Shown here: positions 7,680 to 16,974 of the stretch, one piece after another
How the letters are laid out: every line of letters starts with the position of its first letter
How positions within the stretch are numbered: the first letter of the stretch is position 1
Origin: an uncultured Aquimarina sp.
GTDB lineage: Bacteria > Bacteroidota > Bacteroidia > Flavobacteriales > Flavobacteriaceae
Reading direction: 5' to 3'
NCBI GenBank assembly: GCA_947498935.1
Contig: CANMMM010000011.1
Coordinates: forward strand, 81,378 to 145,377
Length of the DNA stretch: 64,000 nucleotides
Translations under genes and position numbers: made by a program
The notes under the pieces: generated by a model
Told to the model about the DNA's origin: nothing
Databases searched by the model: none
Seen by the model: only the letters and a program-made list of their open reading frames with translations

Positions 7680-9665
7680 ATGAAAACCAAATCAACCCTT
7701 TACCTGTTAATTTTATGTACGCTATTTCTTACTTCATGCAGTACAGATGATAATGAATTTACAACTGATGAAATAACAAATCCTATTTCCAGTGATAATC
7801 CAGATAATACTGATGATGATGATTCAGATGGCGATGATAATGACGATACTGATGGAAACGCAAGTGCTGAACCATGTGGTTTTGATCTAGCTAGTGTACC
7901 ACCAAATTCTACGATCACAATCAATTGTACCTTAGATTTAGATGGCAAAGTAATTAGTTTACCAGCAAATACAGAATTTGAATTTGAAAAAGGAGGAACT
8001 CTTATTAATGGAAGTCTTACATTTTCGGGAGGTATTATCGATGGAAGACTTATGAATTCTACATTAGAAATTAACGGAAACGTTAGCTTAAAAGACCCTG
8101 TTTTTAAATTTGAAACCTCTAAATGGGATATAGTAGAAGGAAAAATAACAGATGAAATAGCAAAAAACAATAAAGACATATTACAAAACCTAATTGATAT
8201 TGTAAAGAAGATGCAAGGTAACACATTTTCTATAAACGATTTAGACGCTTATTTCAAGGTAGACAAACCTCTGAGTGAAGCCGTACCACAAGATGCAGCT
8301 ATTACACTACCTTCTAATTTTAAATTTGAAATGAGTAATCAGACACACCTGAGAATGCAACCTAATTCATACAAACAACCTACTTTATTATCAGTAACCA
8401 ATGGAAACTCTAATGTAATTATAGAAGGAGGTTTCTTACATGGAGAAAGAGATGAACATGATTATTCAGACGGAGGAACACATGAATGGGTTCACTTATT
8501 AAGATTAAAAGCTTGTAGTTTTGTTACTGTTAAGAATGTAACCTTTATGGATGCTGCTGGAGATGGTATAGATATTTCAGGACTAGGACATTCTTTTGCT
8601 GCTAATTACAACCCATCACATGACTTATTAATAATTGGTAATACATTTATAAGAAACAGAAGAAATAACATGTCCATTACTGATGGATATGACATTATTG
8701 TAGAAGGGAATGAATTTATAGATGCTGGAATTCATACCTCATCATCAAAAGGTATCGCACCTAGTTTTGCAATTGATGTAGAAGCTTTTAGAGGATCTGG
8801 GCCTAAACCCTATCAGGTAGCCGAAGATATCATCATTAGAAATAATACCGAACGAGGTAGTAGAATTGGTGGTTTTACTGTACATACAGGAGATAGAGTA
8901 ACTATAGAGAATAATACCATGGAAAACTGTATTTCTTACTCTACGACTATTGGTACTATCATAAGAAATAATACAATTACAAGTACATCTGACTTCAATA
9001 CTAAAAACGGAACAGCAATAACTGCTGGACGCAATGATAGATTTGAAAAAAATCATGGAAATAAAGTGTATGGAAATACTATTAATGGATTCTCTACTGG
9101 TATCAAAGTTTCTAATACTGAATTAGAAGTTTATGAAAATAACATTAATAACTGTAAGGTAGGTTTATCCCTAGAAGTAATTACTAATTCCATAATTACT
9201 AAAAACAATATCAAAAGTACCAGAAATTCAAGTGATGGGATTTTAAGTGCAGGACAATCAAAATATATAGATAAAGTAACTATTAGTGAAAATATTATAG
9301 ATGTAAAAAGAACTCCTTTTCAATTAGTAGGTATAAATAATGATGCTGGAGAAGAAAATTACAGCTTAACAATTAGTAATAACACATTTTCTAATGGTGG
9401 TGCTACACTAAGTGACACACATGGATTTTTATTTTCTGACAACAACTCTAATAATGGTGGTGTAAGATTGGTAAACGCACAACGAGGAGAAATATTGAAT
9501 AATTCTATTGAACTTGATAATGCTCACGGAATTAGAATTGATCAAGGTTGTCAAAATATAAAAATCAAAAATAATAATATAGATATCAACACAAAATTTA
9601 ATTGCATTCAGCAGAATAGTAATGATGGCATTAATATTATTATCGATAATAATACATGTATGTAA
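7680..9665 (+). CDS. Secreted beta-helix lipoprotein (pectin-lyase-like fold)
   Basis: 661 residues. A lipoprotein signal ends in LFLTSCSTDD (lipobox Cys near residue 20), followed by an Asp-rich linker (about 35-60). The rest is a right-handed parallel beta-helix: many short repeats with Asn/Ile ladders such as IIRNNT, VTIENNTMENC, IIVEGNEF and ISENIIDV. Such folds occur in polysaccharide lyases, hydrolases, epimerases and phage tailspikes. It is the only plus-strand gene inside the glycan locus and has its own terminator. An enzyme that trims or modifies the exported polysaccharide is plausible, but no catalytic residues can be assigned by eye. Confidence 0.8.
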   Translation: MKTKSTLYLLILCTLFLTSCSTDDNEFTTDEITNPISSDNPDNTDDDDSDGDDNDDTDGNASAEPCGFDLASVPPNSTITINCTLDLDGKVISLPANTEFEFEKGGTLINGSLTFSGGIIDGRLMNSTLEINGNVSLKDPVFKFETSKWDIVEGKITDEIAKNNKDILQNLIDIVKKMQGNTFSINDLDAYFKVDKPLSEAVPQDAAITLPSNFKFEMSNQTHLRMQPNSYKQPTLLSVTNGNSNVIIEGGFLHGERDEHDYSDGGTHEWVHLLRLKACSFVTVKNVTFMDAAGDGIDISGLGHSFAANYNPSHDLLIIGNTFIRNRRNNMSITDGYDIIVEGNEFIDAGIHTSSSKGIAPSFAIDVEAFRGSGPKPYQVAEDIIIRNNTERGSRIGGFTVHTGDRVTIENNTMENCISYSTTIGTIIRNNTITSTSDFNTKNGTAITAGRNDRFEKNHGNKVYGNTINGFSTGIKVSNTELEVYENNINNCKVGLSLEVITNSIITKNNIKSTRNSSDGILSAGQSKYIDKVTISENIIDVKRTPFQLVGINNDAGEENYSLTISNNTFSNGGATLSDTHGFLFSDNNSNNGGVRLVNAQRGEILNNSIELDNAHGIRIDQGCQNIKIKNNNIDINTKFNCIQQNSNDGINIIIDNNTCM

Positions 9666-9687
9666 GTAGCTAAATAAGCTCAGAAAT

Positions 9688-9730
9688 AAGAAGTCACTGA
9701 TTCAATAAATTAATTAATCAGTGACTTCTT
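9688..9730. terminator. Bidirectional intrinsic terminator
   Basis: A perfect 15-bp inverted repeat (aagaagtcactgatt, 9688-9702, with its complement at 9716-9730) around a 13-nt AT loop, followed on the plus strand by a T-rich run. It lies between convergent genes (beta-helix gene ending 9665, GT4 gene ending 9789) and would serve both. Confidence 0.85.
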
Positions 9731-9788
9731 TTATTTTATTAGGTGTATGGCTACGAGTAAGCATCTGAGAGCTTCGTGATCCTTACCG

Positions 9789-10883
9789 TTAATCAAGAAA
9801 ATCTTGTTGTTTGTATAATTTCATATAACTATCTACCATCAAATGAATATCAAACTTTTTAGAACGTTCTAGACAAGAAGTTGTAATAGATTCACTATAT
9901 ACCTTATTTTCTGTAACCTCTTTTAATTTTGATGTCAGTTCAGCTACATTTTGGGTTTCGAATAAAATTCCTGCTCCTTCTACAACTTCTGATAATCCTG
10001 GCGCATTTGAGGCTATAAAAGGCTTTCCTGAAGCTAAACCTTCTACACTAGACAATGATAAACCTTCATAAAAAGAAGATAGTATTACTACATCTACTGA
10101 TTTTAATAATCGAGGTACATCAGAACGTATTCCTAAAAAATGAATTTGATTTTTACCCCCTATTTCTATAGATAAATCGATATGTTCTTGTTTAGTTGGA
10201 CCGTCTCCTACCAAAAGTAATTTATAGTGATCAGGTAAATTTGTTACTGCTTTTATTAAAGTTTTTTGATCTTTTTGAGGAGTAAAACTAGCTACTTGAA
10301 GTAGTAGTACATCCTGCTCAGAATACCCTAATTCTTGTTTTGCATATGGATTAGCTTTCTCTATAACTTCTAAATTAATTCCATTATAAACCTTAATTAG
10401 ATTTGTAAATTTTACACCTAAATGATTTTTTAAATTTTCATCTACTGCATTCGATATCGTTATAATTTTCTCAAACTGTTTATAGACTACCTTATCCAAT
10501 AACCTAAAAATAGGAATACTTCTCCTTCTATTCGTAGTATTATGCTCTGTTACTAGTACTCGTGTAGAAGACAATCCCAGCAGCTTACAGAAAGACACCC
10601 AATATAAACTAGGAAATAGATGAACATGAACTATATCATAAGAATTTAAATACTTTTTGAGTTTAAAAATATTTAAAGGGTTGTATATATTTTTAGTATC
10701 ACCTAAAGAGTGTATTGGGATATCGTTATGAGTTGATAACTTTTCTAAAAAAGGAGTTGATGTACCGTCTAACAATAGGACTTCAACGTCAATGCCCTTT
10801 TTTTTAAACAAAATTGAAGTATCTACAACAAGTTTTTCAGCCCCACCAGACATTAATGAATTCGTAATCTGTAATAACCTCAT
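9789..10883 (-). CDS. Glycosyltransferase family 4 protein
   Basis: 364 residues with GT-B features: an N-terminal SGGAEKLVVDT loop, HVHLFPSLYW, VASFTPQKDQKTLIKA, and SSFYEGLSLSSVEGLASGKP, which carries an intact EX7E motif near residues 270-280. It should add one sugar of the repeat unit on the cytoplasmic side. Its ATG overlaps the TGA of the upstream GT2 gene (ATGA), indicating translational coupling. It is the last gene of the right-hand block of the glycan locus, ending before the shared terminator. Confidence 0.9.
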   Translation of the reverse strand: MRLLQITNSLMSGGAEKLVVDTSILFKKKGIDVEVLLLDGTSTPFLEKLSTHNDIPIHSLGDTKNIYNPLNIFKLKKYLNSYDIVHVHLFPSLYWVSFCKLLGLSSTRVLVTEHNTTNRRRSIPIFRLLDKVVYKQFEKIITISNAVDENLKNHLGVKFTNLIKVYNGINLEVIEKANPYAKQELGYSEQDVLLLQVASFTPQKDQKTLIKAVTNLPDHYKLLLVGDGPTKQEHIDLSIEIGGKNQIHFLGIRSDVPRLLKSVDVVILSSFYEGLSLSSVEGLASGKPFIASNAPGLSEVVEGAGILFETQNVAELTSKLKEVTENKVYSESITTSCLERSKKFDIHLMVDSYMKLYKQQDFLD

Positions 10884-11770
10884 TTTTTATACTTATTAAA
10901 GTAAATCACATATCCATAAAGTAATACGCCAAAAGGAATTGCTAAAAAAGTAAGAATAGGTTTTGGTGATTTCATTAAAAAATTAAATTCCTTTAACTGT
11001 AAACTATGTGACACGTAATGAATCGCATTTTTAAATTTAACTTTCAAAAAATTTGAATATTTCATATTTAATTTTCGAGCATATTGAAACCCTCTTGGAT
11101 GTCTATAATATTGTTTTACAATATTTCTTGAAGATCCATCTTCCATATATTCTACTATACATAATACTTTATTAAGGCACAATAATTTATATTCTTTATC
11201 AATCAATAAATAAAGTGTTCCTAATGGGACAAATCGTTCGTCTTCGAAAATTGGATATCTTGCATATTTTTTTACTATCTCAGTTCTAAGCACTAATTTT
11301 TTATCTCCTGAAACTTTATATTTATGGTGTAAATTTTCTAACGTAGTCTTAACTAATTGACTAGGAATTTTTTGACCTATTACTTGACCATTTTTGTACG
11401 AATCTAGTCCTATAATCCCAGCTATATCATTACTTTTTTCTGATGCTTCCCAAAAATCTAATATATTAGCCACAGCATCTTCTGGCATAAAATCATCAGA
11501 ATCAATACACGTATTTAATTCTGTTTCGATTAAATCATATGCCGTATTATGTCCGCCATGCATCCCTTGATTCTTTTGATAATGGTATTGAATATGTATT
11601 TTCTCCTCTCTTATCCAATCATTTACCAATTCTCTAGTACCATCTGAAGAACCATCATCTATAATCAGCCAGATAAAATCTTGATTCGTTTGTTTAATCA
11701 AACTCTCATAACATTGTCCTAAACAATATGCTCTATTATAGGTAGGTGTAAAAATCGTTAATTTTTTCAT
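10880..11770 (-). CDS. Glycosyltransferase family 2 protein
   Basis: 296 residues of inverting GT-A type. The N-terminus TIFTPTYNRAYCLGQCYESL, the DDGSSDGT loop and the metal-binding CIDSDDFMPEDA are all readable. The C-terminal part has a short hydrophobic end (about 270-292, FLAIPFGVLLYGYVIYF) that may anchor it to the membrane. It follows the EpsG polymerase gene and overlaps the next gene by 4 bp. Donor and linkage cannot be predicted. Confidence 0.9.
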   Translation of the reverse strand: MKKLTIFTPTYNRAYCLGQCYESLIKQTNQDFIWLIIDDGSSDGTRELVNDWIREEKIHIQYHYQKNQGMHGGHNTAYDLIETELNTCIDSDDFMPEDAVANILDFWEASEKSNDIAGIIGLDSYKNGQVIGQKIPSQLVKTTLENLHHKYKVSGDKKLVLRTEIVKKYARYPIFEDERFVPLGTLYLLIDKEYKLLCLNKVLCIVEYMEDGSSRNIVKQYYRHPRGFQYARKLNMKYSNFLKVKFKNAIHYVSHSLQLKEFNFLMKSPKPILTFLAIPFGVLLYGYVIYFNKYKK

Positions 11771-11785
11771 GAGTGTTATTTTAAA

Positions 11786-12886
11786 TTATTTGGCATAATA
11801 GACATAATACATTAAATATGTAAACATAAAATATACAGTGATCACCTTTCCGATAACCATATGTTGATTACTAAAAAACTGTTTTCGTAGATATGGATAA
11901 ATAATAATTAATCCCATCATAAACCATGATAAATAGGCAAATCTATTAGAAAAATTTGCTCGAATTACCAAAACCCAAAAAGCATTACATACCAGATATG
12001 TATGATATAATTGTAGGTAAATTTTATCCGTAAAATTTCTTTTAAAAATAAAATACCATCCTACATATACCGCTCCAGCACTATATAATAGAAAATCGTA
12101 CCTAAAACCAGTACTACTAAAAGCTTCTTTATCTACCTCTCCGACTAAATAAGCACCTAGTCTTTCATCACCAAAACCAAGGCTTGCAAATAGGGACTCC
12201 CAAAAACCTCCCAGAACAATGGATAGAGGAATTGAAACAAACCAAAAAATTAAATAGGACTTCGATTTTTGATAGAAAAATGTCCCTATAAATGCTAAAA
12301 TTGGTAACAGTAAAGTTTGGTGTATCAAACTAGATAAAAATAAAAAAGAAATCATTAATACCTTATTCCTATAAAAGGATACAGCCAATAAAAATATTGA
12401 TGTTGCTATCCCATTTCTTATTCCATTAGTACCATATGTCCAGAAAGAAAAGGAAACTGCAAACATCAAAAAAGAATAAAACCAATACTCTTTAAAAAAA
12501 ACTCTCGATATCCTGTATAAAGGGTATACGTAAAGAATAAAACACACTGTAAAAAAAACTTTTACATGTAAGAAATAAGAACAAAATTTCATGAAATAAT
12601 GAAAAAAAGCATCTTTATCTAACTCTGCCTCACCTCCTTGCGAATAATAAGTAAAATACCTATTATAAGTAACCATATCCCCAAAATAACGTCCACTAAC
12701 AGCTCTAGTTCCAATAAAATATATAGAAAAAAACAGAAAAAGGTATCCAATAAAATTAGTATAACTTATATTCTTTTGATCATTTATTGGTAATATGTAA
12801 GAATTTAAGAGCATCATCACTACGATAACTAATGATAAATTCACATAGATTGGATAATATAGATTTAGTGGAAATATATCAAACAT
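11786..12886 (-). CDS. EpsG-family polysaccharide polymerase (Wzy-type)
   Basis: 366 residues, strongly hydrophobic, with about ten membrane segments. The EpsG-type central signature is clear: FWTYGTNGIRNGIATSIFLLA, followed by FLSSLIHQTLLLPI. Proteins of this family polymerise lipid-linked repeat units after flipping. It is the only polymerase candidate in the window and pairs logically with the Wzx flippase at 19870. It lies tightly between GT genes on the same strand, 8 to 16 bp from its neighbours. Confidence 0.85.
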   Translation of the reverse strand: MFDIFPLNLYYPIYVNLSLVIVVMMLLNSYILPINDQKNISYTNFIGYLFLFFSIYFIGTRAVSGRYFGDMVTYNRYFTYYSQGGEAELDKDAFFHYFMKFCSYFLHVKVFFTVCFILYVYPLYRISRVFFKEYWFYSFLMFAVSFSFWTYGTNGIRNGIATSIFLLAVSFYRNKVLMISFLFLSSLIHQTLLLPILAFIGTFFYQKSKSYLIFWFVSIPLSIVLGGFWESLFASLGFGDERLGAYLVGEVDKEAFSSTGFRYDFLLYSAGAVYVGWYFIFKRNFTDKIYLQLYHTYLVCNAFWVLVIRANFSNRFAYLSWFMMGLIIIYPYLRKQFFSNQHMVIGKVITVYFMFTYLMYYVYYAK

Positions 12887-12893
12887 TTAATCG

Positions 12894-14033
12894 TTATTTT
12901 TCAGCTATTAATGAATTAAATAATTCAATCCATTGATGCATTACATAATCTGCATTAAAACGTTTTACACTTTCTCTTGCCATATTTCCTTTTTTCTTTA
13001 GTGCATCTGGTGCCTTAATAATACTTATAATGGCTTTTGCCAGTAGTGCTTCATTCTCATTTTCAGTTAACACCCCATCTACATTATCTGTTATGATATT
13101 TCTTGGTCCGTGCGGACAATCAAATGATACAACTGCTAATCCACAAGACATTGCCTCCAGCAATACCATAGGAAAACATTCTGTTTGAGAGCTCATTACA
13201 TAAAGATCCGAATTCAGCATTTTTGTTTCCAAATCATTCGTACTTCCGCAAAGCTTTACTTGTCTATCTAAGTTCTTACTATCTATTAATTCTTGTAAGT
13301 AATTTATCTCAGATACTTCTCCCCCTCCATATATGTGTAAGACCCAATCAGGTAAAACTTCGGCTACTAAACTCCAAGTATTTATTAACTTGTCGAATTG
13401 TTTTACAGGAGCAATTCGACCAGCACTTATCACACATTTATTAGTGTATGTAGACTGTACATCTGGATATGTAGTTAAAGCATTAGGGATTACTACTGTA
13501 TTATTTGATCTATAGTATTGCTTTTCATCCTGTGTTAAAATTGCTAATGCATCGTATTCCCCTTCTATATAATCATTTAATTTATAAACAAAAGACCTAA
13601 TCGATGAAGTATTGGATTCTCTTTTTTTATTATTAAAATATCGTGATGAATGATATTCTTTAATTTTTGGAATACTCTTTTTTATAAATGGTAAAAAATA
13701 AAAATCAAATTGCGTACTCAGTGTAATAATTACATCTGGCTGTATTGAATGAATCGCCTTTCTTAGTTTAAAAAAATGCTTCGGTATTTTTTTAAAATTT
13801 ATCCATTTAAAATAACTCACTGATCTGTTATAATCAATTTCTAAATCTTCAAAAATAACTTTAGAACTAATAGGGTAACACGGAGTATTTTGTTTTTGTT
13901 CTGAGGTAACAATATAAACTTCTGCTAAATTATTTTCAATTAGATAATTTGCTTTATTGGTCAAAACACGTTCTCCTCCACCATGCAAATAAATTTGATC
14001 CGTAATGTATAATACCTTGAGCATTCGTGACAT
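12894..14033 (-). CDS. Glycosyltransferase family 4 protein
   Basis: 379 residues; an alternative start at the second Met (MLKVLYITD, 14024) fits the family N-terminus better. GT-B motifs: YLHGGGERVLTNKANYL, VISAGRIAPVKQFDKLI, HIYGGGE and SSQTECFPMVLLEAMSCGLAVV with an intact EX7E. It resembles the later GT4 at 18075 in the PMVL(L/I)EAMS and CP(H/T)GP blocks, so the two may be related duplicates. It lies 6 bp from wecB on the same strand. Cytoplasmic repeat-unit assembly is the expected role. Confidence 0.9.
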   Translation of the reverse strand: MSRMLKVLYITDQIYLHGGGERVLTNKANYLIENNLAEVYIVTSEQKQNTPCYPISSKVIFEDLEIDYNRSVSYFKWINFKKIPKHFFKLRKAIHSIQPDVIITLSTQFDFYFLPFIKKSIPKIKEYHSSRYFNNKKRESNTSSIRSFVYKLNDYIEGEYDALAILTQDEKQYYRSNNTVVIPNALTTYPDVQSTYTNKCVISAGRIAPVKQFDKLINTWSLVAEVLPDWVLHIYGGGEVSEINYLQELIDSKNLDRQVKLCGSTNDLETKMLNSDLYVMSSQTECFPMVLLEAMSCGLAVVSFDCPHGPRNIITDNVDGVLTENENEALLAKAIISIIKAPDALKKKGNMARESVKRFNADYVMHQWIELFNSLIAEK

Positions 14034-14038
14034 GATAA

Positions 14039-15208
14039 TTATAAATTCTCCTTAAGAAAATCAACTATTCTTTTAGAGGCCAAACCATCACCATATGGAT
14101 TTGATGCCTCTGACATTTTTGAATACTGATCGTTATGCTCTAAAAGGCTTGATACTTCTTCATATATTTTATCCTTATCTGTGCCTACTAATTTTACCGT
14201 TCCCGCTTCTAATCCCTCAGGCCTTTCAGTAGTATTTCTCATTACCAAAACAGGTTTCCCTATTCCTGGAGCCTCTTCTTGAATTCCACCAGAATCAGTT
14301 AATACTAAGTAACTTTGGCTCATTAGATATACAAAAGAAAGATATTCTAATGGCTCTATAAAAATAACATTACTTAACGACTGATTTTGATCGAAAATTT
14401 CTGAAATTGGTTTTCTTACATTTGGATTTAAATGCATTGGATATAAAAAATCAACCTCTGGGTATTGCTCTGCAAGATTCTTAATAGCTAGACATATATT
14501 CGTAAAACCTTCCCCAAAATTTTCTCTTCTGTGCCCAGTAATAAGAACTAATTTTCTTTTATTTAAAACCCACTGATCCAATTGAGATTTAGTAATACCT
14601 AACGTTAGTAATGAATCTATTACGGTATTCTGTATATCTTTATTTGCTTCTATCTGATCTAAAACTAAATGCAATGCATCTATAACTGTATTACCTGTTA
14701 TAAGTATGTTTTCTTCAGAAACAGATTCATTCACTAAATTCTCTTTACTCAACTTTGTTGGAGAAAAATTAAAGCTCGCCATTCTGCCCGTTAACTGACG
14801 ATTCATTTCCTCTGGCCAAGGAGAATATATATTATGAGTTCTCAAACCAGCTTCTACATGTCCCACAGGTATTTTTTCATAAAAAGCAGCTAAGGCAGAT
14901 GCTGTAGACGTAGTAGTATCGCCATGAACCAAAACTATATCAGGTCGTATTTCTTGTAAAACATCTCTTAAGCCTAATAAAACTCTAGATGTTATATCGT
15001 ATAGATCCTGCCCCTTTTTCATTAAATCAAGATCAAAATCTGGCTTAATTTGAAACAAAGATAGTACCTGATCCAACATTTCTCGATGTTGAGCAGTAAC
15101 ACATACTAATGTTTTAAAAACAGTAGGGTGTTTTTTAAATTCTTTAATCAGAGGAGCCATTTTAATGGCCTCTGGTCTAGTTCCGAAAACCAATAGTACT
15201 TTTTTCAT
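14039..15208 (-). CDS. wecB: UDP-N-acetylglucosamine 2-epimerase (non-hydrolysing)
   Basis: 389 residues, matching the usual length. Family motifs are present: FGTRPEAIKMAPLI at the N-terminus, VHGDTTTSTASALAAFY, VGHVEAGLRT, TGHRRENFG and SGGIQEEAPGIGKPVLVMR. It interconverts UDP-GlcNAc and UDP-ManNAc, supplying a ManNAc-type residue. Its ATG overlaps the TGA of the upstream GT32 gene, so the pair is coupled. A dehydrogenase at 21444 could in principle use its product, but that enzyme looks more like the TviB/WbpO type acting on UDP-GlcNAc or UDP-GalNAc. Confidence 0.95.
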   Translation of the reverse strand: MKKVLLVFGTRPEAIKMAPLIKEFKKHPTVFKTLVCVTAQHREMLDQVLSLFQIKPDFDLDLMKKGQDLYDITSRVLLGLRDVLQEIRPDIVLVHGDTTTSTASALAAFYEKIPVGHVEAGLRTHNIYSPWPEEMNRQLTGRMASFNFSPTKLSKENLVNESVSEENILITGNTVIDALHLVLDQIEANKDIQNTVIDSLLTLGITKSQLDQWVLNKRKLVLITGHRRENFGEGFTNICLAIKNLAEQYPEVDFLYPMHLNPNVRKPISEIFDQNQSLSNVIFIEPLEYLSFVYLMSQSYLVLTDSGGIQEEAPGIGKPVLVMRNTTERPEGLEAGTVKLVGTDKDKIYEEVSSLLEHNDQYSKMSEASNPYGDGLASKRIVDFLKENL

Positions 15209-15948
15209 AAATGTTTTTTAAGCTTTTTTAATTGTAATACACGTATAAGAAACTCTACATTTTTGACCCCAATAACAGCCATTAATTTTCGTTTTGCATG
15301 AGTCATTCTTTTCTTTTTTAATGGCATCCAAGATCCAGAAAAATGATGAATACAAAATGTATTCTCAGTAGCTTCAATCTTACCTGTAACCTGTGACTTT
15401 GGACAAAAATAATCCTTAGGAAAAATATGTACTTCATCAGCTATTACCTGATACTTATTATTAGGAACGAATCCCATTTCTTTTGTCATTCTTCCTATAG
15501 TTGCAGTATTGGTCAGTGTATCCATACTACCATCTTCCTTGATAAATGGTCTATCATCATAGTATGATAGTAAAAACTTAACCCAATTCCCTCCTTTTGC
15601 ACTAGCCATTAATCCTGTCGGAATATTTATTTCATCTTCAAAACCTGAAAACGCAGGAAATTGTAGAAAGTAATCCATGTTTTTAATAACCTCTACATCT
15701 GTATCCATATATATCCCTCCATGATGATAGAGTGCGTATAATCGAACATAATCTGTTACAAAGGCAAACTTTCTCGATTCATATGCTTGTTTCGTAAACA
15801 AATTACTATTGACATCGAAAGAATCTTCATTCCACAAATAAAGCTCATAATCTGGCATATACTTCTTCCAAGATTCAATGCAAATTTTAGCTAATTTTGG
15901 CATTTCACCTCGTCCAAACCAGCAATAATGTATTACTTTTGGTATCAT
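15205..15948 (-). CDS. GT32-family glycosyltransferase (DXD motif)
   Basis: 247 residues, starting MIPKVIHYCWFGRGEMPKLA, the typical opening of bacterial GT32 capsule enzymes. It continues with WNEDSFD, FVTDYVRLYALYHHGGIYMDTDVEV containing the metal-binding DXD, and a C-terminal HHFSGSWM. These retaining enzymes transfer Gal, Man or amino sugars. It lies between the nitroreductase-like gene and wecB, with a 4-bp overlap to wecB. Confidence 0.9.
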   Translation of the reverse strand: MIPKVIHYCWFGRGEMPKLAKICIESWKKYMPDYELYLWNEDSFDVNSNLFTKQAYESRKFAFVTDYVRLYALYHHGGIYMDTDVEVIKNMDYFLQFPAFSGFEDEINIPTGLMASAKGGNWVKFLLSYYDDRPFIKEDGSMDTLTNTATIGRMTKEMGFVPNNKYQVIADEVHIFPKDYFCPKSQVTGKIEATENTFCIHHFSGSWMPLKKKRMTHAKRKLMAVIGVKNVEFLIRVLQLKKLKKHL

Positions 15949-15963
15949 CTTTACAGTTAGTTT

Positions 15964-16947
15964 TTAGTGTATTTTTATTATATCGGATAATTCCTTTTTT
16001 CTTGAGATCGCAACCTTGTATGAATCTTTCAAATTACCGATTCCTATCATCATTATAATCTTTTCATTCATAGGAATTCCTCCTATTTCTTTAGCTTTTT
16101 TTTCTGAAGTAAAAGGAAAACAAGTATTTAAACAACATGCTCCGATACCTAAACTATGAAGAGACAGCACTACATTCATTGAAAACAAACCTCCATCTAT
16201 ATACAATTGATTACTCTCTAAAGTGGTAAATGCCTTTATATCAGTGGTAATCACAAGTAGTTTATTAATACTCTCTGTAAAACCATTATTACCGCCTTGT
16301 ATTTTTAATAATGGTAAAATGTCTTTTTTATCTACATAAGCATGCGCTTTCCAAGATTGTCTATTACAAACAGATGGAGCATATTTAGCTATATCAATCG
16401 CTTTTTTTATAGTATCAATAGCCACTTCTGTAGTATCAAAATCTCGAACTGAAAAACGACTTTTTACAAATTTTTCAAAATCTATATCAATTGTACTTTT
16501 TAATTCATTTTTATGAATTAGTACCGTACCTCCTTTTTTCTGTTGTACTTCTTCACCTATAAAATCTTGAATCCTATCAAAATAAGCGCCTTTAATCGCT
16601 ACATTATTTTGTCTATTAAATGTTATATATTCTGACAAACAATTTTTTACAGAAAGCACTAAAATATCTTCTCCATATTTTTCTTTATATATAGTCGTCC
16701 TATCTAAAAGTAGATTGATTTTTTCTTTTCCAAAACCAAGTCTAGGGTTAGGTAGTGCCAATCCTTTCTCTACAATATGATATTGCTTTGTCAAAAAAGC
16801 CATTTCACTTTCTTTACTCCTCGATATATTTTTTTTAAATGAGTATTTATAAAATAGTTTCAAATCATACATCTTATTAGCCCAATCTCCTAATGAAGTT
16901 TGCCAAAATACAAGTGCGTGAATCTTTGATTTTATTCTCTGTAACAT
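15964..16947 (-). CDS. Nitroreductase-family FMN protein in polysaccharide locus
   Basis: 327 residues. The C-terminal two-thirds is a nitroreductase fold with SVRDFDTTEV (FMN phosphate contact), AKYAPSVCNRQSWKAHAY, and IGACCLNTCFPFTSEKKAKEIG near the end. The N-terminal 130 residues are an extra region (KQYHIVEKGLALPNPRLGFG) absent from short nitroreductases. It stands between the pyruvyl-transferase-like and GT32 genes in the same direction. Genes of this type recur in exopolysaccharide clusters but I know no assigned reaction, so its role in glycan synthesis is unknown. Confidence 0.82.
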   Translation of the reverse strand: MLQRIKSKIHALVFWQTSLGDWANKMYDLKLFYKYSFKKNISRSKESEMAFLTKQYHIVEKGLALPNPRLGFGKEKINLLLDRTTIYKEKYGEDILVLSVKNCLSEYITFNRQNNVAIKGAYFDRIQDFIGEEVQQKKGGTVLIHKNELKSTIDIDFEKFVKSRFSVRDFDTTEVAIDTIKKAIDIAKYAPSVCNRQSWKAHAYVDKKDILPLLKIQGGNNGFTESINKLLVITTDIKAFTTLESNQLYIDGGLFSMNVVLSLHSLGIGACCLNTCFPFTSEKKAKEIGGIPMNEKIIMMIGIGNLKDSYKVAISRKKELSDIIKIH

Positions 16948-16974
16948 ATTTGTCTATTCTAAATTAAAAAAACA

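Noticed and set aside
7700..8224. Minus-strand open frame of 174 residues opposite the beta-helix gene
   Set aside because: It is the mirror of the Asp-rich linker and repeat codons (Ser/Leu-rich); the plus-strand gene has a clear signal peptide and fold.
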